Shown in pieces: positions 26,284-35,002 of a DNA stretch of 64,000 nt. Origin of the DNA: JAPPFW01 sp965231815 (GTDB lineage Bacteria > Actinomycetota > Acidimicrobiia > Spongiisociales > Spongiisociaceae). The notes under the pieces were generated by a model. That model was not told the DNA's origin, did no database searches, and saw only the letters and a program-made list of their open reading frames with translations. Each line of letters starts with the position of its first letter. Position 1 is the first letter of the stretch. A program made the position numbers and the translations under genes. The DNA is taken from positions 3,906,001 through 3,970,000 of the forward strand of contig OZ246890.1 of assembly GCA_965231815.1 (NCBI GenBank). The letters run 5' to 3'.

Positions 26284-26400
26284 CTAGGAGGGTCCTGAAA
26301 GACGAATCTTACGGGGTTCGATGGTTAGCAAACCGCCTGGTCAGACAGTTGCGGGTTATCGGTGAACCCCTTTGTCCGGGGTTTCTCAGCACCCCCCTAG
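26284..26400 (+). mobile_element. Family A MITE-like element, copy 3
   Basis: 117 bases, left terminus CTAGGAGGGTCCTGAAAGAC, right terminus TCTCAGCACCCCCCTAG. Internal stems AACCCCTTTGTCCGGGGTT and GGTTAGCAAACCGCC. It lies between the E1 alpha stop and the lipoyl-domain gene and may have separated them. Confidence 0.88.
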
Positions 26401-26488
26401 TTGGATCAAGGGGCAGGGGACAAGATATCAGTTGGTAGTTGCCGGCTGGTGAGTGGGTTGAACCGCCGGTTACCGGTTGCCGGTTACG

Positions 26489-27481
26489 TCACGAGGAATA
26501 GATGTGGCGGAACATGTCGTCCACTGTGGCCGGATCGGCGGCGGAGGCGTTTGATTCGGCCTCTGCTAGCCGACTGGCAACTCGTGTCTCGATCTCGTCG
26601 GCCTGCTCCTCGGTCAGATCTCCCGCGTCGATGAGTCGGGCCCGATAAGTGTTGATCGGATCCCGTTCGTACCAACCCTCAAACTCGCCCTCCGGCCGGT
26701 AGGGGGCGGTGTCGGCTCGTGAGTGGCCCGCATACCGATAGGTTTTCATTTCAAGCAGGGTGGGTCCTTGACCAGCCCGCGCTCCCTCCAGAGCGTCACC
26801 GACAGCAACCGCCACCGCGTCCACGTCCTGGCCGTCGACTATATGGCCCGGTATTCCGTAGGAAACCGCCCGGTCGGCAAGATTCTCGATGGGGGTGGTG
26901 AGATGGATGGCGCTGTACTCACCGTACTGGTTGTTCTCGCAGACGAACACCACCGGCAGCTTCCAGATGGCCGCCAGGTTCAGTCCTTCATGAAAGGCGC
27001 CTATATTGGCGGCGCCGTCACCGAAGATCCCGATCGCCGCGTCGTCAGTACCCCTGACCTGGGCAGTTAGAGCAGCTCCGGCGGCAACCGGTATCCCGGC
27101 GCCGATGATGGCAAAGGTGGGTAGCAACCCGACCGACATGTCACACAGGTGCATCGATCCGCCTACTCCTCCCATCGAACCGATCCGGCGGCCCATGATC
27201 TCGCCTAGCACGGTCCGGGGGTGCATCCCCAGAGCTAGGGCATGACCGTGTCCGCGGTAGGTGCAGGTGACCCGGTCGGTCGGGCGCGCCGCGGCGGCGA
27301 TCCCAACCGCCACCGCTTCCTGCCCCTGGCAGGTGTGGGTGGTGCCGTGGACCAGACCTTCGAAAAACATGGCCTGCACACGATCTTCGAAAGCCCTTAT
27401 CTCGCACATGGCCTCGTAGCGGGCCGGGCGACCCGACTGGAGCCGCGCCCGGCGTTCCATTGACGTCATCACGGTGGTCAT
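26489..27481 (-). CDS. 2-oxoacid dehydrogenase E1 component, alpha subunit (TPP-dependent)
   Basis: 330 residues from ATG 27481, which overlaps the E1 beta stop (ATGA). TPP motif GDGAANIGAFHEG ... VFVCENNQYGEYS is clear, together with the phosphorylation-loop-like YAGHSRADTAPYRPEGE. Together with the beta subunit it decarboxylates a 2-oxoacid and passes the acyl group to lipoyl. Could be acetoin, pyruvate or branched-chain type; substrate not resolvable. No E2 catalytic gene is in the window; a possible E3 lies at 63240. Confidence 0.94.
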   Translation of the reverse strand: MTTVMTSMERRARLQSGRPARYEAMCEIRAFEDRVQAMFFEGLVHGTTHTCQGQEAVAVGIAAAARPTDRVTCTYRGHGHALALGMHPRTVLGEIMGRRIGSMGGVGGSMHLCDMSVGLLPTFAIIGAGIPVAAGAALTAQVRGTDDAAIGIFGDGAANIGAFHEGLNLAAIWKLPVVFVCENNQYGEYSAIHLTTPIENLADRAVSYGIPGHIVDGQDVDAVAVAVGDALEGARAGQGPTLLEMKTYRYAGHSRADTAPYRPEGEFEGWYERDPINTYRARLIDAGDLTEEQADEIETRVASRLAEAESNASAADPATVDDMFRHIYSS

Positions 27482-28485
27482 CTGCCGACCCCCTCTCGCT
27501 CCCACCAGTGCGGCGGGCGGCGTCCTGTGTCCAGCAAAGCGCTTACCTGACCGGCGATGTAACTCGGATCCGGTAGGTATCGCTGCTCGAGATCCTTCCC
27601 GAATGGAACATGTACATCCGGACAGGTGATCCGGATGGGTGGCGCTTTGAGATCCCCGAACAATTCCGAGGTGACAAAGGCTGCTATCTCCCCGCCCCAT
27701 CCACCGGTCAGCGGGTTCTCCTCGACGGTGACCAATCGGCCGGTCCGGGCGACCGACTCGAGGAGGGTCTCCCGGTCGTAGGGGACGAGGGTCTGCAGGT
27801 CGATGACGTCGGCCGACCAGGACCCCTGTTCGGCGGCTTGCTGCGCAGCCGGGACCATCGCGCCGAGAGCAACCAACGTGACTTCGGTACCTTCGGCGAC
27901 TCTGGCCGCCTTCCCGAGCGGGATGATGGCGCCGTCGCCGGTCTCCACCGGCGCCCGCTTGGCATAGAGCGCGCGGGGCTCGAGGAACACCACCGGATTG
28001 TCGTCCCGGATGGCGGAACGGAGGAGCCCGTAGGCGTTCTGGGGCCCGGACGCCACCGCCAGCTTCACACCGGGCGTGCTGTACATCCAACTCTCCAACG
28101 TCTGGGAGTGCTGGCATCCGAAACCTAGACCTGCCCCGATCGACGCTCGGATCGTCATCGGCACCGTGACCGCACCGCCGGATAAGTAGTGGAACTTGGC
28201 CGCTTCGGTAACCAACTGGTCGAGAGCCACGCCGATGAACTCGATGAACATGATCTCAGCCACCGGACGGAGACCGGTAGCGGCGGATCCGACTGCCGCT
28301 CCCAAGAAGCCCATTTCCGAAATCGGGGTGTCGCGCACCCGTGACGGACCGAAGGTCTTCAGGAGCCCGGCCGAGGTCTTGAAGGGACCCTCGGCGGCTG
28401 CTATGTCCTCGCCGAAGACCACCACATCGGGATCGGAATGCATTTCATCCGCCAACGCGACGGCTATGGATTTGTTCATCCGCAT
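27478..28485 (-). CDS. 2-oxoacid dehydrogenase E1 component, beta subunit
   Basis: About 335 residues; start chosen at MRMNKSIAVALADEMH because the N-terminal extension from 28542 is not family-like. Segments VVVFGEDIAAAEGPF, FLGAAVGSAATGLRPVAEIMF, and SADVIDLQTLVPYDRETLLESV are typical transketolase-like E1 beta. Gene order beta-alpha is the reverse of the usual, with overlap of four bases. Confidence 0.94.
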   Translation of the reverse strand: MRMNKSIAVALADEMHSDPDVVVFGEDIAAAEGPFKTSAGLLKTFGPSRVRDTPISEMGFLGAAVGSAATGLRPVAEIMFIEFIGVALDQLVTEAAKFHYLSGGAVTVPMTIRASIGAGLGFGCQHSQTLESWMYSTPGVKLAVASGPQNAYGLLRSAIRDDNPVVFLEPRALYAKRAPVETGDGAIIPLGKAARVAEGTEVTLVALGAMVPAAQQAAEQGSWSADVIDLQTLVPYDRETLLESVARTGRLVTVEENPLTGGWGGEIAAFVTSELFGDLKAPPIRITCPDVHVPFGKDLEQRYLPDPSYIAGQVSALLDTGRRPPHWWEREGVGR

Positions 28486-28581
28486 CCTGCGCAAACTGAC
28501 CTCCCGTGGGTGCACCGCCGTGACTATACCGGCCCCGACCACCAGCAGTAGTTCACTACTGGTCTGGCTAAGCTAGTAGAG

Positions 28582-28839
28582 ATGTCCCTCACGATAGTGA
28601 GTCCTCATGAAGCCAAGTCGCGGCTCTCGGAGTTGATCCGCAAGGCGCGTGAGGGCGGGGAAATCATCGTTGCCCGAAACGGACAACCTGTCGCGAAAAT
28701 TATTGCATGGCCACCCCTACGTCCTGAGCGGCGACCCGGCGCATGGGCCGGAAAGGTGCAGTGCCACGACGACATCGTCGGATCCGATGAAGATATCATC
28801 TCGATGTTCTCCAAGACAGCCGCAAAAAGGGTGAATTGA
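28582..28839 (+). CDS. Orphan Phd/YefM-type antitoxin
   Basis: 85 residues: SPHEAKSRLSELIRKAREGGEIIVARNGQPVAKI is a standard Phd/YefM body, and the tail DEDIISMFS is a toxin-binding end. No PIN or other toxin follows; the next 180 bases hold no recognisable ORF. TAAGCT seven bases upstream of the ATG fits a leaderless promoter. Either a remnant of a lost module or an antitoxin acting in trans. Confidence 0.85.
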   Translation: MSLTIVSPHEAKSRLSELIRKAREGGEIIVARNGQPVAKIIAWPPLRPERRPGAWAGKVQCHDDIVGSDEDIISMFSKTAAKRVN

Positions 28840-29023
28840 GACCCTGTCAAGTAACGGAAAACGTCACGGTGTGGACGATCTTCCTCACCCACTTCATAAG
28901 CTACCAACCGGCTCGGTCAGGTGGCTGTACGCGTTGGTGGCCGGGCAAACGCCGTGGCAGGCCCGTACCGATCATGCGCGTGTAACTACCTCTGCTCACC
29001 GCCCACATCTGTGACATACACTC

Positions 29024-30007
29024 TCAGGCCTGCTCTCTAAGGATTCTCGCCAGCCGGTCGGCGCCGATGCTCCCACCGCTCACGATGCAAACGACGGGCC
29101 CGTCTCTCCGGTCTTTGAGGGCCGCGGCCAACGCCATGGCGCCGGAGCCCTCAGCCACCAGCTTGTTGCCCAGTGCCAGGTGGGCGATAGCGGCGCGTAC
29201 TCGGTTCTCGGGAACCAGCACAACCCTGTCGACCACCGACCTCACGAGCGGGTACATCTCGTCGACCACCACCGGTACCGCGGTGCCGTCGCAGATCGTC
29301 TCCCCCGCCTGCACCCATGTCGGGCTTCCGGCCTCCAGGGCCGCTCCCAGCGAGGGGCAGGCGGTGCTCTGCACTCCTACCACCTCGACGGCAGGCCGCA
29401 GGTGCTTGATCACGCTTCCAATCGCCGCCACTAGACCGCCGCCGCCCACAGGGATGTAGACGGCTGCCAAGTCGGGAAGCTCGTCGAGTATCTCGAGACC
29501 GATCGTTCCGGAGCCCGCCAGCATCGAAGGGTCACCCCACGGGTTGAGGTAGCTGTACGGCTCCTGCTCCCATCCCCGGTCGAAGACGTAGTCCATCAAC
29601 GCCGAGAACGGCACCGGCACGGGGGTGACGCCGTAGGAGCGGACGCCGTCGACCTTGACCCGCGGAGCGCTGTCCGGCAGGAGGCTCCTTGCCGGTACCC
29701 CGAGAAGGCGAGCCACGTAGCCGAGGGCCTGGGCGGTATTACCCGCGCTCTGCGTGCTGAGCCCCCTCTCCAGCTCGGCGCCGGACAGCGATCGGGCCCA
29801 GTTCAACACTCCCCGGAGCTTGAATGACCCGGCAGGCTGGAGGCATTCCGCCTTGAGCCAGATGGGTTCTCCAGGCTCCATGGTCCTGTACCTCAGGAGC
29901 GGGGTGCGCAAGGCCACGTCGCTAATACGACCGGCCGCCTCCTGCACGTCACCGATGGAAGGTGGGGGAATAGGCGGGCCGCCGGACCCGGTTCTCATCT
30001 GGTTCAT
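29024..30007 (-). CDS. PLP-dependent threonine/serine dehydratase-like enzyme
   Basis: 327 residues with the PLP lysine in GSFKLRGV, the phosphate-binding region SAGNTAQALG and glycine loop VGGGGLVAAIG. Belongs to fold-type II (threonine ammonia-lyase, serine racemase, 3-hydroxyaspartate dehydratase). The final stop is 29024; start ATG at 30007, four bases after the native stop of the ABC ATPase gene. Because of an 11-bp duplication in the ATPase gene, the ATPase frame now runs straight into this gene without a stop. Confidence 0.9.
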   Translation of the reverse strand: MNQMRTGSGGPPIPPPSIGDVQEAAGRISDVALRTPLLRYRTMEPGEPIWLKAECLQPAGSFKLRGVLNWARSLSGAELERGLSTQSAGNTAQALGYVARLLGVPARSLLPDSAPRVKVDGVRSYGVTPVPVPFSALMDYVFDRGWEQEPYSYLNPWGDPSMLAGSGTIGLEILDELPDLAAVYIPVGGGGLVAAIGSVIKHLRPAVEVVGVQSTACPSLGAALEAGSPTWVQAGETICDGTAVPVVVDEMYPLVRSVVDRVVLVPENRVRAAIAHLALGNKLVAEGSGAMALAAALKDRRDGPVVCIVSGGSIGADRLARILREQA

Positions 30008-30011
30008 TCGT

Positions 30012-30856
30012 TCACTCCCTGCTGTCGTCATCTTGGAAGATCGGGGAATAGGGTATGCACATCGGTGACCCGGTCCTGGGGTCGGTGACCACGGAAGCCT
30101 CGACCCCGAAGCAGTCCCGCAGCAGTCCCGCAGCAGTCCGGGCGTCAGCACCTCGTCGGGAACGCCGTCGGCTACCACGTCACCGCCTGACATGGCAACC
30201 ATGCGATCCGAGAACCTGGCCGCATGGTTGAGGTCGTGGAGAACCATAACGAGGGTTACTGCCCGATCTCGATTCAGGCGTGACACCAGCTGCAGCATAT
30301 CCAGCTGGTGCCCGATGTCGAGGAAGGTGGTGGGCTCGTCCAGGAGGAAGATCTCGGTCCGCTGGGCGAGGGCGAGCGCCATCCAGGCACGCTGGCGCTC
30401 GCCCCCCGACAGCGTGTCGATGGGACGGTGGACGAAGCCCTCGAGGCGAGTGAGCCGGATAGCTTCCTCGATTGCCGCATCGTCCCGGCGGCGGAGCATC
30501 CCGAGCGTGCCGACATGGGGAAACCGGCCCTGCTCCACCAGCTCCAGCACCGTGAGTTCGGCTGGGATCTCGTGCACCTGCGGGAGGATCGCCATCTGCC
30601 GAGCCACCTGCCGGGTCGGTAGGCGGTTTATGTCCTGGCCGTTGAGGTACACGGTGCCTGCCAGGGGAGCGATCAGGCGCGCCAGGGTCTTCAGGGTGGT
30701 GCTCTTCCCCGATCCGTTCGGACCCACCAGAGCGGTCCTGCTGCCCCTCTCGATGCTTAGGCTGAGGTGCTGGGACACGACGTGAGCCCCGTATCCGGTG
30801 GAAATGCCCTCGGTCACGAAGGCGGGATCCCTGACAATCGGCTCCTTGCCGGTCAT
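30012..30856 (-). pseudogene. Fe-siderophore ABC ATPase with C-terminal frameshift from 11-bp tandem duplication
   Basis: ATPase of FecE/FepC type: Walker A GPNGSGKST, signature LSGGERQRAWMALALAQR, Walker B IFLLDEPTTFLD, switch histidine in VLHDLNHAARF. Near the C-terminus, after VLTPGLLRD, the sequence GCAGTCCCGCA is present twice (30111-30132 on the plus strand). Removing one copy restores GLLRDCFGVEASVVTDP...MCIPYSPIF and a stop at 30012-30014, before the dehydratase start. With the duplication the frame has no stop and continues in frame into the dehydratase, predicting a fusion of about 610 residues. ATPase motifs are intact, so it may still work. Confidence 0.85.
30111..30132. repeat. 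11-bp perfect tandem duplication causing frame change
   Basis: GCAGTCCCGCA x2, followed by GCAGTCC. Eleven bases is not a multiple of three. See ATPase entry. Confidence 0.9.
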
Positions 30857-31929
30857 CGCATGCGTTCCCGCATGAGGTAGAGGAAGAACGGTGCTCCCAA
30901 CAGGGCTGCGAAGGCTCCGACCGGACCGCGGCTCCCGCTCTCGGTCCGGATATCGACAAAGGGGATCCAGTCGAGCGAGAACACGCGAGCCAGCAGGTCG
31001 GCGCCTACGAGGATGACGGCCCCTACCAGAGCCGAGCAGATCAGAAGCCTGCGCAGGTCCGAGCCCATCAGGGTGCGCGCCAGGTGCGGGCCGATGAGAC
31101 CCAGGAAAGCGATGCCACCGACGACAGACACCGATCCCGCCGCCAGCACGACGGCAGTCATGAGGATGAATGCACGGGCGAGTTCCGAACGCAGTCCGAG
31201 GCTCACCGACACGCTGTCTCCCAACTGCAGCGCATTGGCGAGAGGGATGGCCACCACCACCAGCGGAAGGACCAGGGCAGCAACAGGGACCAGAAAGACC
31301 AGGTGGTCCCATGTCCGAGTGCTGAGCGATCCCACCAGCCACAGTACGATCGAATCGATGTGGCTGCCCGAGATCAGCACCATGAACGATGTGACCGACG
31401 AGACCGCGGCTGCTACGACGACTCCGGTCAGGATGAGCCGGATGGGATCGGCGCCGGCGCGGCGGTAGCTGAGCATGTAGACGAGGGCACCGGCCGCCAA
31501 ACCACCCGCGATCGCCGCCACAGGTACGAGGGCGTTCAGATCGTTGAGCGAACCCTCCGATCCGAACGTGAACACCAGCGCCAGGACCGCTCCCAGGACG
31601 GCGCCCTGGGTCACCCCGACTGTTGCGGGAGCAGCCAGAGGGTTCCGGAGCACCGACTGGAGGAGCGCCCCGGAAGAGGACAGCATCGACCCGGCCAGCG
31701 CGGCGATCAGGACGCGGGGAAGTCGCACCTCCCACACCGAGATGCGGTGATGGACCTCCTCTGCCCGATCGAACAGGGCCCCGACGACGAGATCGGGACT
31801 GAAGATCACCGGACCCAACATCATGTAAGCGAACATCACAGCCAGGAGCAACGCGCCGAGCGTCACGAGCCTCCGCCGCGACCGGATCTCCGGTGTGGCG
31901 ACAGCTTTCCGGCGCCGGGTGGCGGTCAC
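30853..31929 (-). CDS. FecCD-family iron-siderophore ABC permease, second subunit
   Basis: 358 residues from GTG 31929, which overlaps the first permease stop (GTGA). Very hydrophobic; motifs SGALLQSVLRNPLAAPATVGVTQGA and GGIAFLGLIGPHLAR are hallmarks of FecCD permeases. An upstream in-frame start at 32004 would lie wholly inside the first permease. Ends overlapping the ATPase start (ATGA). Confidence 0.94.
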   Translation of the reverse strand: MTATRRRKAVATPEIRSRRRLVTLGALLLAVMFAYMMLGPVIFSPDLVVGALFDRAEEVHHRISVWEVRLPRVLIAALAGSMLSSSGALLQSVLRNPLAAPATVGVTQGAVLGAVLALVFTFGSEGSLNDLNALVPVAAIAGGLAAGALVYMLSYRRAGADPIRLILTGVVVAAAVSSVTSFMVLISGSHIDSIVLWLVGSLSTRTWDHLVFLVPVAALVLPLVVVAIPLANALQLGDSVSVSLGLRSELARAFILMTAVVLAAGSVSVVGGIAFLGLIGPHLARTLMGSDLRRLLICSALVGAVILVGADLLARVFSLDWIPFVDIRTESGSRGPVGAFAALLGAPFFLYLMRERMR

Positions 31930-32915
31930 GGGATGGCCCTTCTCCGCACCAGCCCTCGTTGCATGAGCACCAGTAATACCGGAGCTCCGAGAACGACCGT
32001 CCACAGACCGACCGCTATCTCGTGAGGATGAAGGGCGAGCCGGGCGGCCATGTCGGCGCCCACAACGAGGATCGCGCCTACCGCGGCAGAAACAGGGAGG
32101 ACGATCCGGGCATCCGAAGTCCGCAGCAGCCTGCGTACGATGTGGGGCGACACGAGTGCTATGAATCCGATCGGACCGGCAACGGCGATCACCGGAGCCA
32201 CCAGCAGAACTGACGCGCCGAACAAGAGCGCCCTGGTGCGCCGGACACCGACACCCAGGCCCTCGGCCATCTCGTCACCCAACTTCAGGATGTTCAGGGG
32301 CCTCCCGGCCAGGAGGAATACGACCGGAAGAGCAATCGTCCAGGGGGCTACCAGACGCACCTCTTCCCATTGGACGTCGGAGAGGCTCCCGACCAGGAAA
32401 CGGTAGATGACAGAAACGCCGCCGAAATTGGGCGCGAGCGTGATGACCGCTATCACCAGCGCGTTGAGCAAGGCGGTGAATGCCGCTCCCACCAGCAGCA
32501 TTCGCATGGGGTTGCCCTTTAGGCTCACCAACGACAGGATCATCGTTCCCGTCACCAGACCGGCCAGGAGAGCGGCTAGCGGCAGAGCGATGCCGGTTAA
32601 CGGGATCCGGAAGGCAACGATGGTGGCGACTGTCAGGGAGGCGCCCGCGGACACGCCGATCAACTCCGGACCGGCAAGAGGGTTCCGGAGCGTGTCCTGT
32701 ATCACCGCGCCTGAAACACCGAGCATCCCACCCGCTAACAGTCCGCCTATGAGTCTGGGAAGGCGCAGGTTCTGCACGATGAACTGCTGGTTTCCCTCGG
32801 ATGTCGGCGAGCCGAAGAGGGCGTCGAGTACCTGCCCGGCCGATAGATTGGGTGTCCCCCGCATGAGTGACACCACCGCCACCATCGCACAAAGACAGGC
32901 GATGACGACCACCAC
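31926..32915 (-). CDS. FecCD-family iron-siderophore ABC permease, first subunit
   Basis: 329 residues starting at GTG 32915; nearest in-frame upstream stop lies at about 32960. SGAVIQDTLRNPLAGPELIGVSAGAS and GPIGFIALVSPHIVRRLL are FecCD signatures. Member of the binding protein-permease-permease-ATPase operon. Confidence 0.94.
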   Translation of the reverse strand: MVVVIACLCAMVAVVSLMRGTPNLSAGQVLDALFGSPTSEGNQQFIVQNLRLPRLIGGLLAGGMLGVSGAVIQDTLRNPLAGPELIGVSAGASLTVATIVAFRIPLTGIALPLAALLAGLVTGTMILSLVSLKGNPMRMLLVGAAFTALLNALVIAVITLAPNFGGVSVIYRFLVGSLSDVQWEEVRLVAPWTIALPVVFLLAGRPLNILKLGDEMAEGLGVGVRRTRALLFGASVLLVAPVIAVAGPIGFIALVSPHIVRRLLRTSDARIVLPVSAAVGAILVVGADMAARLALHPHEIAVGLWTVVLGAPVLLVLMQRGLVRRRAIP

Positions 32916-32963
32916 GATGGCCGCTCGCGCCCACCGGCTCCGGAAGAGCGAAGTGGCTCCTCA

Positions 32964-33003
32964 GGTAGAGGAGGATCGCGAGCCCAGGCGACCCTCCTCT
33001 ACC
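32964..33003 (-). terminator. Stem-loop between siderophore-binding protein and permease genes
   Basis: GGTAGAGGAGG (32964-32974) and CCTCCTCTACC (32993-33003) form a perfect 11-bp stem with an 18-base loop. As in the sugar operon, it sits just after the binding-protein gene and lacks a U-run, fitting differential expression within the operon. Confidence 0.65.
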
Positions 33004-33028
33004 GGCTTAACCCCCCAGGTCACCCCAC

Positions 33029-34189
33029 CTATGCCGCCGGCAACCACACCGACAGGTCCCCCGGATGATCGTAGATGGCGGGCCAGCCGGCACTCAGGTA
33101 GCACTGGTAAGCCCACTGGAGCATCAGCAGCCCGTGACCGAAGGAACCCGCCGAGTCCTCTTCACACACCCTGCCTTCGCGATGAGCGGTGGTCTGGAGC
33201 CACACTTCCTGGGTGACGGTGTCGTAGCGGGCGCTTCCGGGCCAGGTGATCATCACCCACACCTCGGGATCCGTCTCCACGATGAACTCCCAGGCGAACT
33301 CGCTGTCCGGGGATCCGTACTCGGATTCACCCTGGTCCGGGAAGGCGCAGGTCCCGGCGCCTTCCGAATGGAGGAACTCGCAGAAGGAGGAGGAGTCCCA
33401 GATCATCCAGTTGCTGTCCCCGAAACCGACGGCCACCCTGGTACCAACCGCACCGGCAGGAAGATTGGCCGACAGGGCTGCGACGTTCGAGTCGAACCTG
33501 GCGATAGCTGCGGCTGCCTCTTCCTGCCGGCCGGTCAGGACACCCACGTCAATCCACCCCTCCTTGAGAGTCTTGACACGGCCGATGTCCACCAGATACA
33601 CCGGTGCTACGACCTCGAGCGCATCGCGAACCTCTTCCTCTCCGACCCGCCCGATGATGAGGTCCGGTTCGAACTGTGCGACTTCCTCCACCGACATGCG
33701 GTCACCGAGCACGGGAATCTCAGCAGCTCCGTCGCCGTAGTAGGCAGCGGCACTGCCCCACCCATCGCCTCGATGCTGGGCGATAGGCACTATTCCCAGG
33801 TCCGACGTGAGGTCGGTGCAGTTGTCCTGCACGCATAGGATCCGTTCGGCGGGATTGTCGAGGGTGATCTCGCGTCCGCTTCCGTCCGTGACCGTGAGAG
33901 TCGGCGGCGCTGCCGTGGTCGTCGGCGCTTCGGTGGTAGCCGGCGCCGCCTGGGTGGTGGTCGGCGCGGCGGTTGTGGTGGTAGCCGGCGCAGCCGCCTC
34001 GGTAGTGGTCGGCGCGGCGGTGGTAGTCGGCGGGGCCGGAGCCTCCGTCGTCGGAGTGGCGGCCTCCTCCGTTGGGTCGCTCGTGTCCTCACCACCACAC
34101 GCGGATACCACAAGAAGCAATACCACTAGCAAGGCGCAAACCCGGATTGCCCGGTGGGGTGAGGACTCGAAGGCTCGCAGATTGACCAT
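33029..34189 (-). CDS. Iron-siderophore-type ABC substrate-binding lipoprotein
   Basis: 386 residues. Lipoprotein signal ending LLVVSAC, then a long Thr/Pro/Ala-rich linker (about residues 35-95; TTTAAPTTT-type repeats), then a TroA-like helical-backbone binding domain (LTVTDGSGREITLDNPAERIL ... DLIIGRVGEEEV). The usual first block around 'AERI' matches Fe3+-siderophore binders. First gene in an operon with two permeases and an ATPase, behind an AATGAG/CTCATT palindrome. Confidence 0.9.
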   Translation of the reverse strand: MVNLRAFESSPHRAIRVCALLVVLLLVVSACGGEDTSDPTEEAATPTTEAPAPPTTTAAPTTTEAAAPATTTTAAPTTTQAAPATTEAPTTTAAPPTLTVTDGSGREITLDNPAERILCVQDNCTDLTSDLGIVPIAQHRGDGWGSAAAYYGDGAAEIPVLGDRMSVEEVAQFEPDLIIGRVGEEEVRDALEVVAPVYLVDIGRVKTLKEGWIDVGVLTGRQEEAAAAIARFDSNVAALSANLPAGAVGTRVAVGFGDSNWMIWDSSSFCEFLHSEGAGTCAFPDQGESEYGSPDSEFAWEFIVETDPEVWVMITWPGSARYDTVTQEVWLQTTAHREGRVCEEDSAGSFGHGLLMLQWAYQCYLSAGWPAIYDHPGDLSVWLPAA

Positions 34190-34228
34190 GGCGTAGCAGT
34201 TCCTTCCGATAGACGACTCTCATCCAGA

Positions 34229-34253
34229 ATGATAATGAGTCTCATTTCTATAC
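34229..34253. promoter_or_regulatory. Iron-box-like palindrome upstream of siderophore importer
   Basis: The core AATGAGtCTCATT (34235-34247) is a perfect palindrome around one base and is preceded by TGAT (TGATAATGAG), recalling Fur- and DtxR/IdeR-type sites. It is about 45 bases before the start of the binding-protein gene, in the expected promoter zone. Which regulator binds cannot be told. Confidence 0.6.
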
Positions 34254-34424
34254 TCAATTCCGTCCCCGTCCTTGCCTAATGTGCAGGCGCGCAATGAGCA
34301 ATGACTCTCGTGGCGTCCGTGGCAGCGTGCATCCGCCCGCGGGACGGTTCCGCTCTGTGAGGTCAATCCCGGTATGAGTGTCCCAGATGTATCTCTATAT
34401 CTCTGAGTTTTGAGATGGTTTCCG

Positions 34425-34680
34425 AGTGTTTATGTCACAACCCAAGGCGGGAAATACGCAGCTGATAATCTCGCCACCCTATGTTGGTGGCACCACCACG
34501 TAGCCGTACACCGCCGTGGTAATGCACATCGATCCCAATCACCGCCCCGACGCCGGCGGCTCATACCGCCAAAGAAAGGACCTGCGGCTACCAACCACCC
34601 GACCCCGCTCCCCACACGCTCGCCATCCTCCGAGCACTACACGCCCCGACCAACCGCGCCCCACCCTGAACCGGTCGGCT
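34425..34680 (+). pseudogene. HNH/DUF222-type C-terminal relic
   Basis: One frame reads GGKYAADNLATLCWWHHHV, the end of an HNH nuclease motif (DNLA-LC-HHH). The following Pro/Arg/His-rich tail is typical of DUF222-HNH proteins. The first half of the HNH and the whole N-terminal domain are absent, and the frame changes downstream. Confidence 0.55.
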
Positions 34681-34782
34681 GATGCCCGGCCCGTCCGCGC
34701 CAGCCGACCGACCCCGCTCCAGCAAACGCGTGAACCCTGGACTGAATCCGAAAGCGACAGCTCCTCGTTGGAAGTACATGCG

Positions 34783-34993
34783 GTGATTACGCTCAGCAAC
34801 GTCGTATGGGGAGCCGTAGAGATCAAGCTTAGCGGCGAGGAGCTGATCGCAGGACGTGAAACCGCTGCTACGGCTCCGCAGGAGGATCGACACCGAGGCG
34901 GGCAAGCCCTCGGCCTTGGTGGTCATTACTGCCACCGGCTACGCCTTCGAGCACCGGGAAGGCGTCCAGGTAACACCGACAGCGACCCTTTAG
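34783..34993 (+). pseudogene. C-terminal relic of a DUF4143 AAA ATPase
   Basis: VVWGAVEIKLSGEELIAG in one frame and IDTEAGKPSALVVITATGY in another, ending at TAG 34991, together match the C-terminal end of DUF4143 ATPases (WGAVEIKLGG ... LTATGYAY-DGV-VVPI-AL). The frame break lies around 34855. Related to but distinct from the intact gene at 58044. Confidence 0.55.
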
Positions 34994-35002
34994 GCCTTGA
35001 TG

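Noticed and set aside
27482..28117. Upstream extension of E1 alpha
   Set aside because: It overlaps E1 beta entirely in another frame; ATG at 27481 overlaps the beta stop as expected.
31084..32025. 313-residue plus-strand frame
   Set aside because: Arg/His/Gln-rich shadow of the FecCD permease gene.
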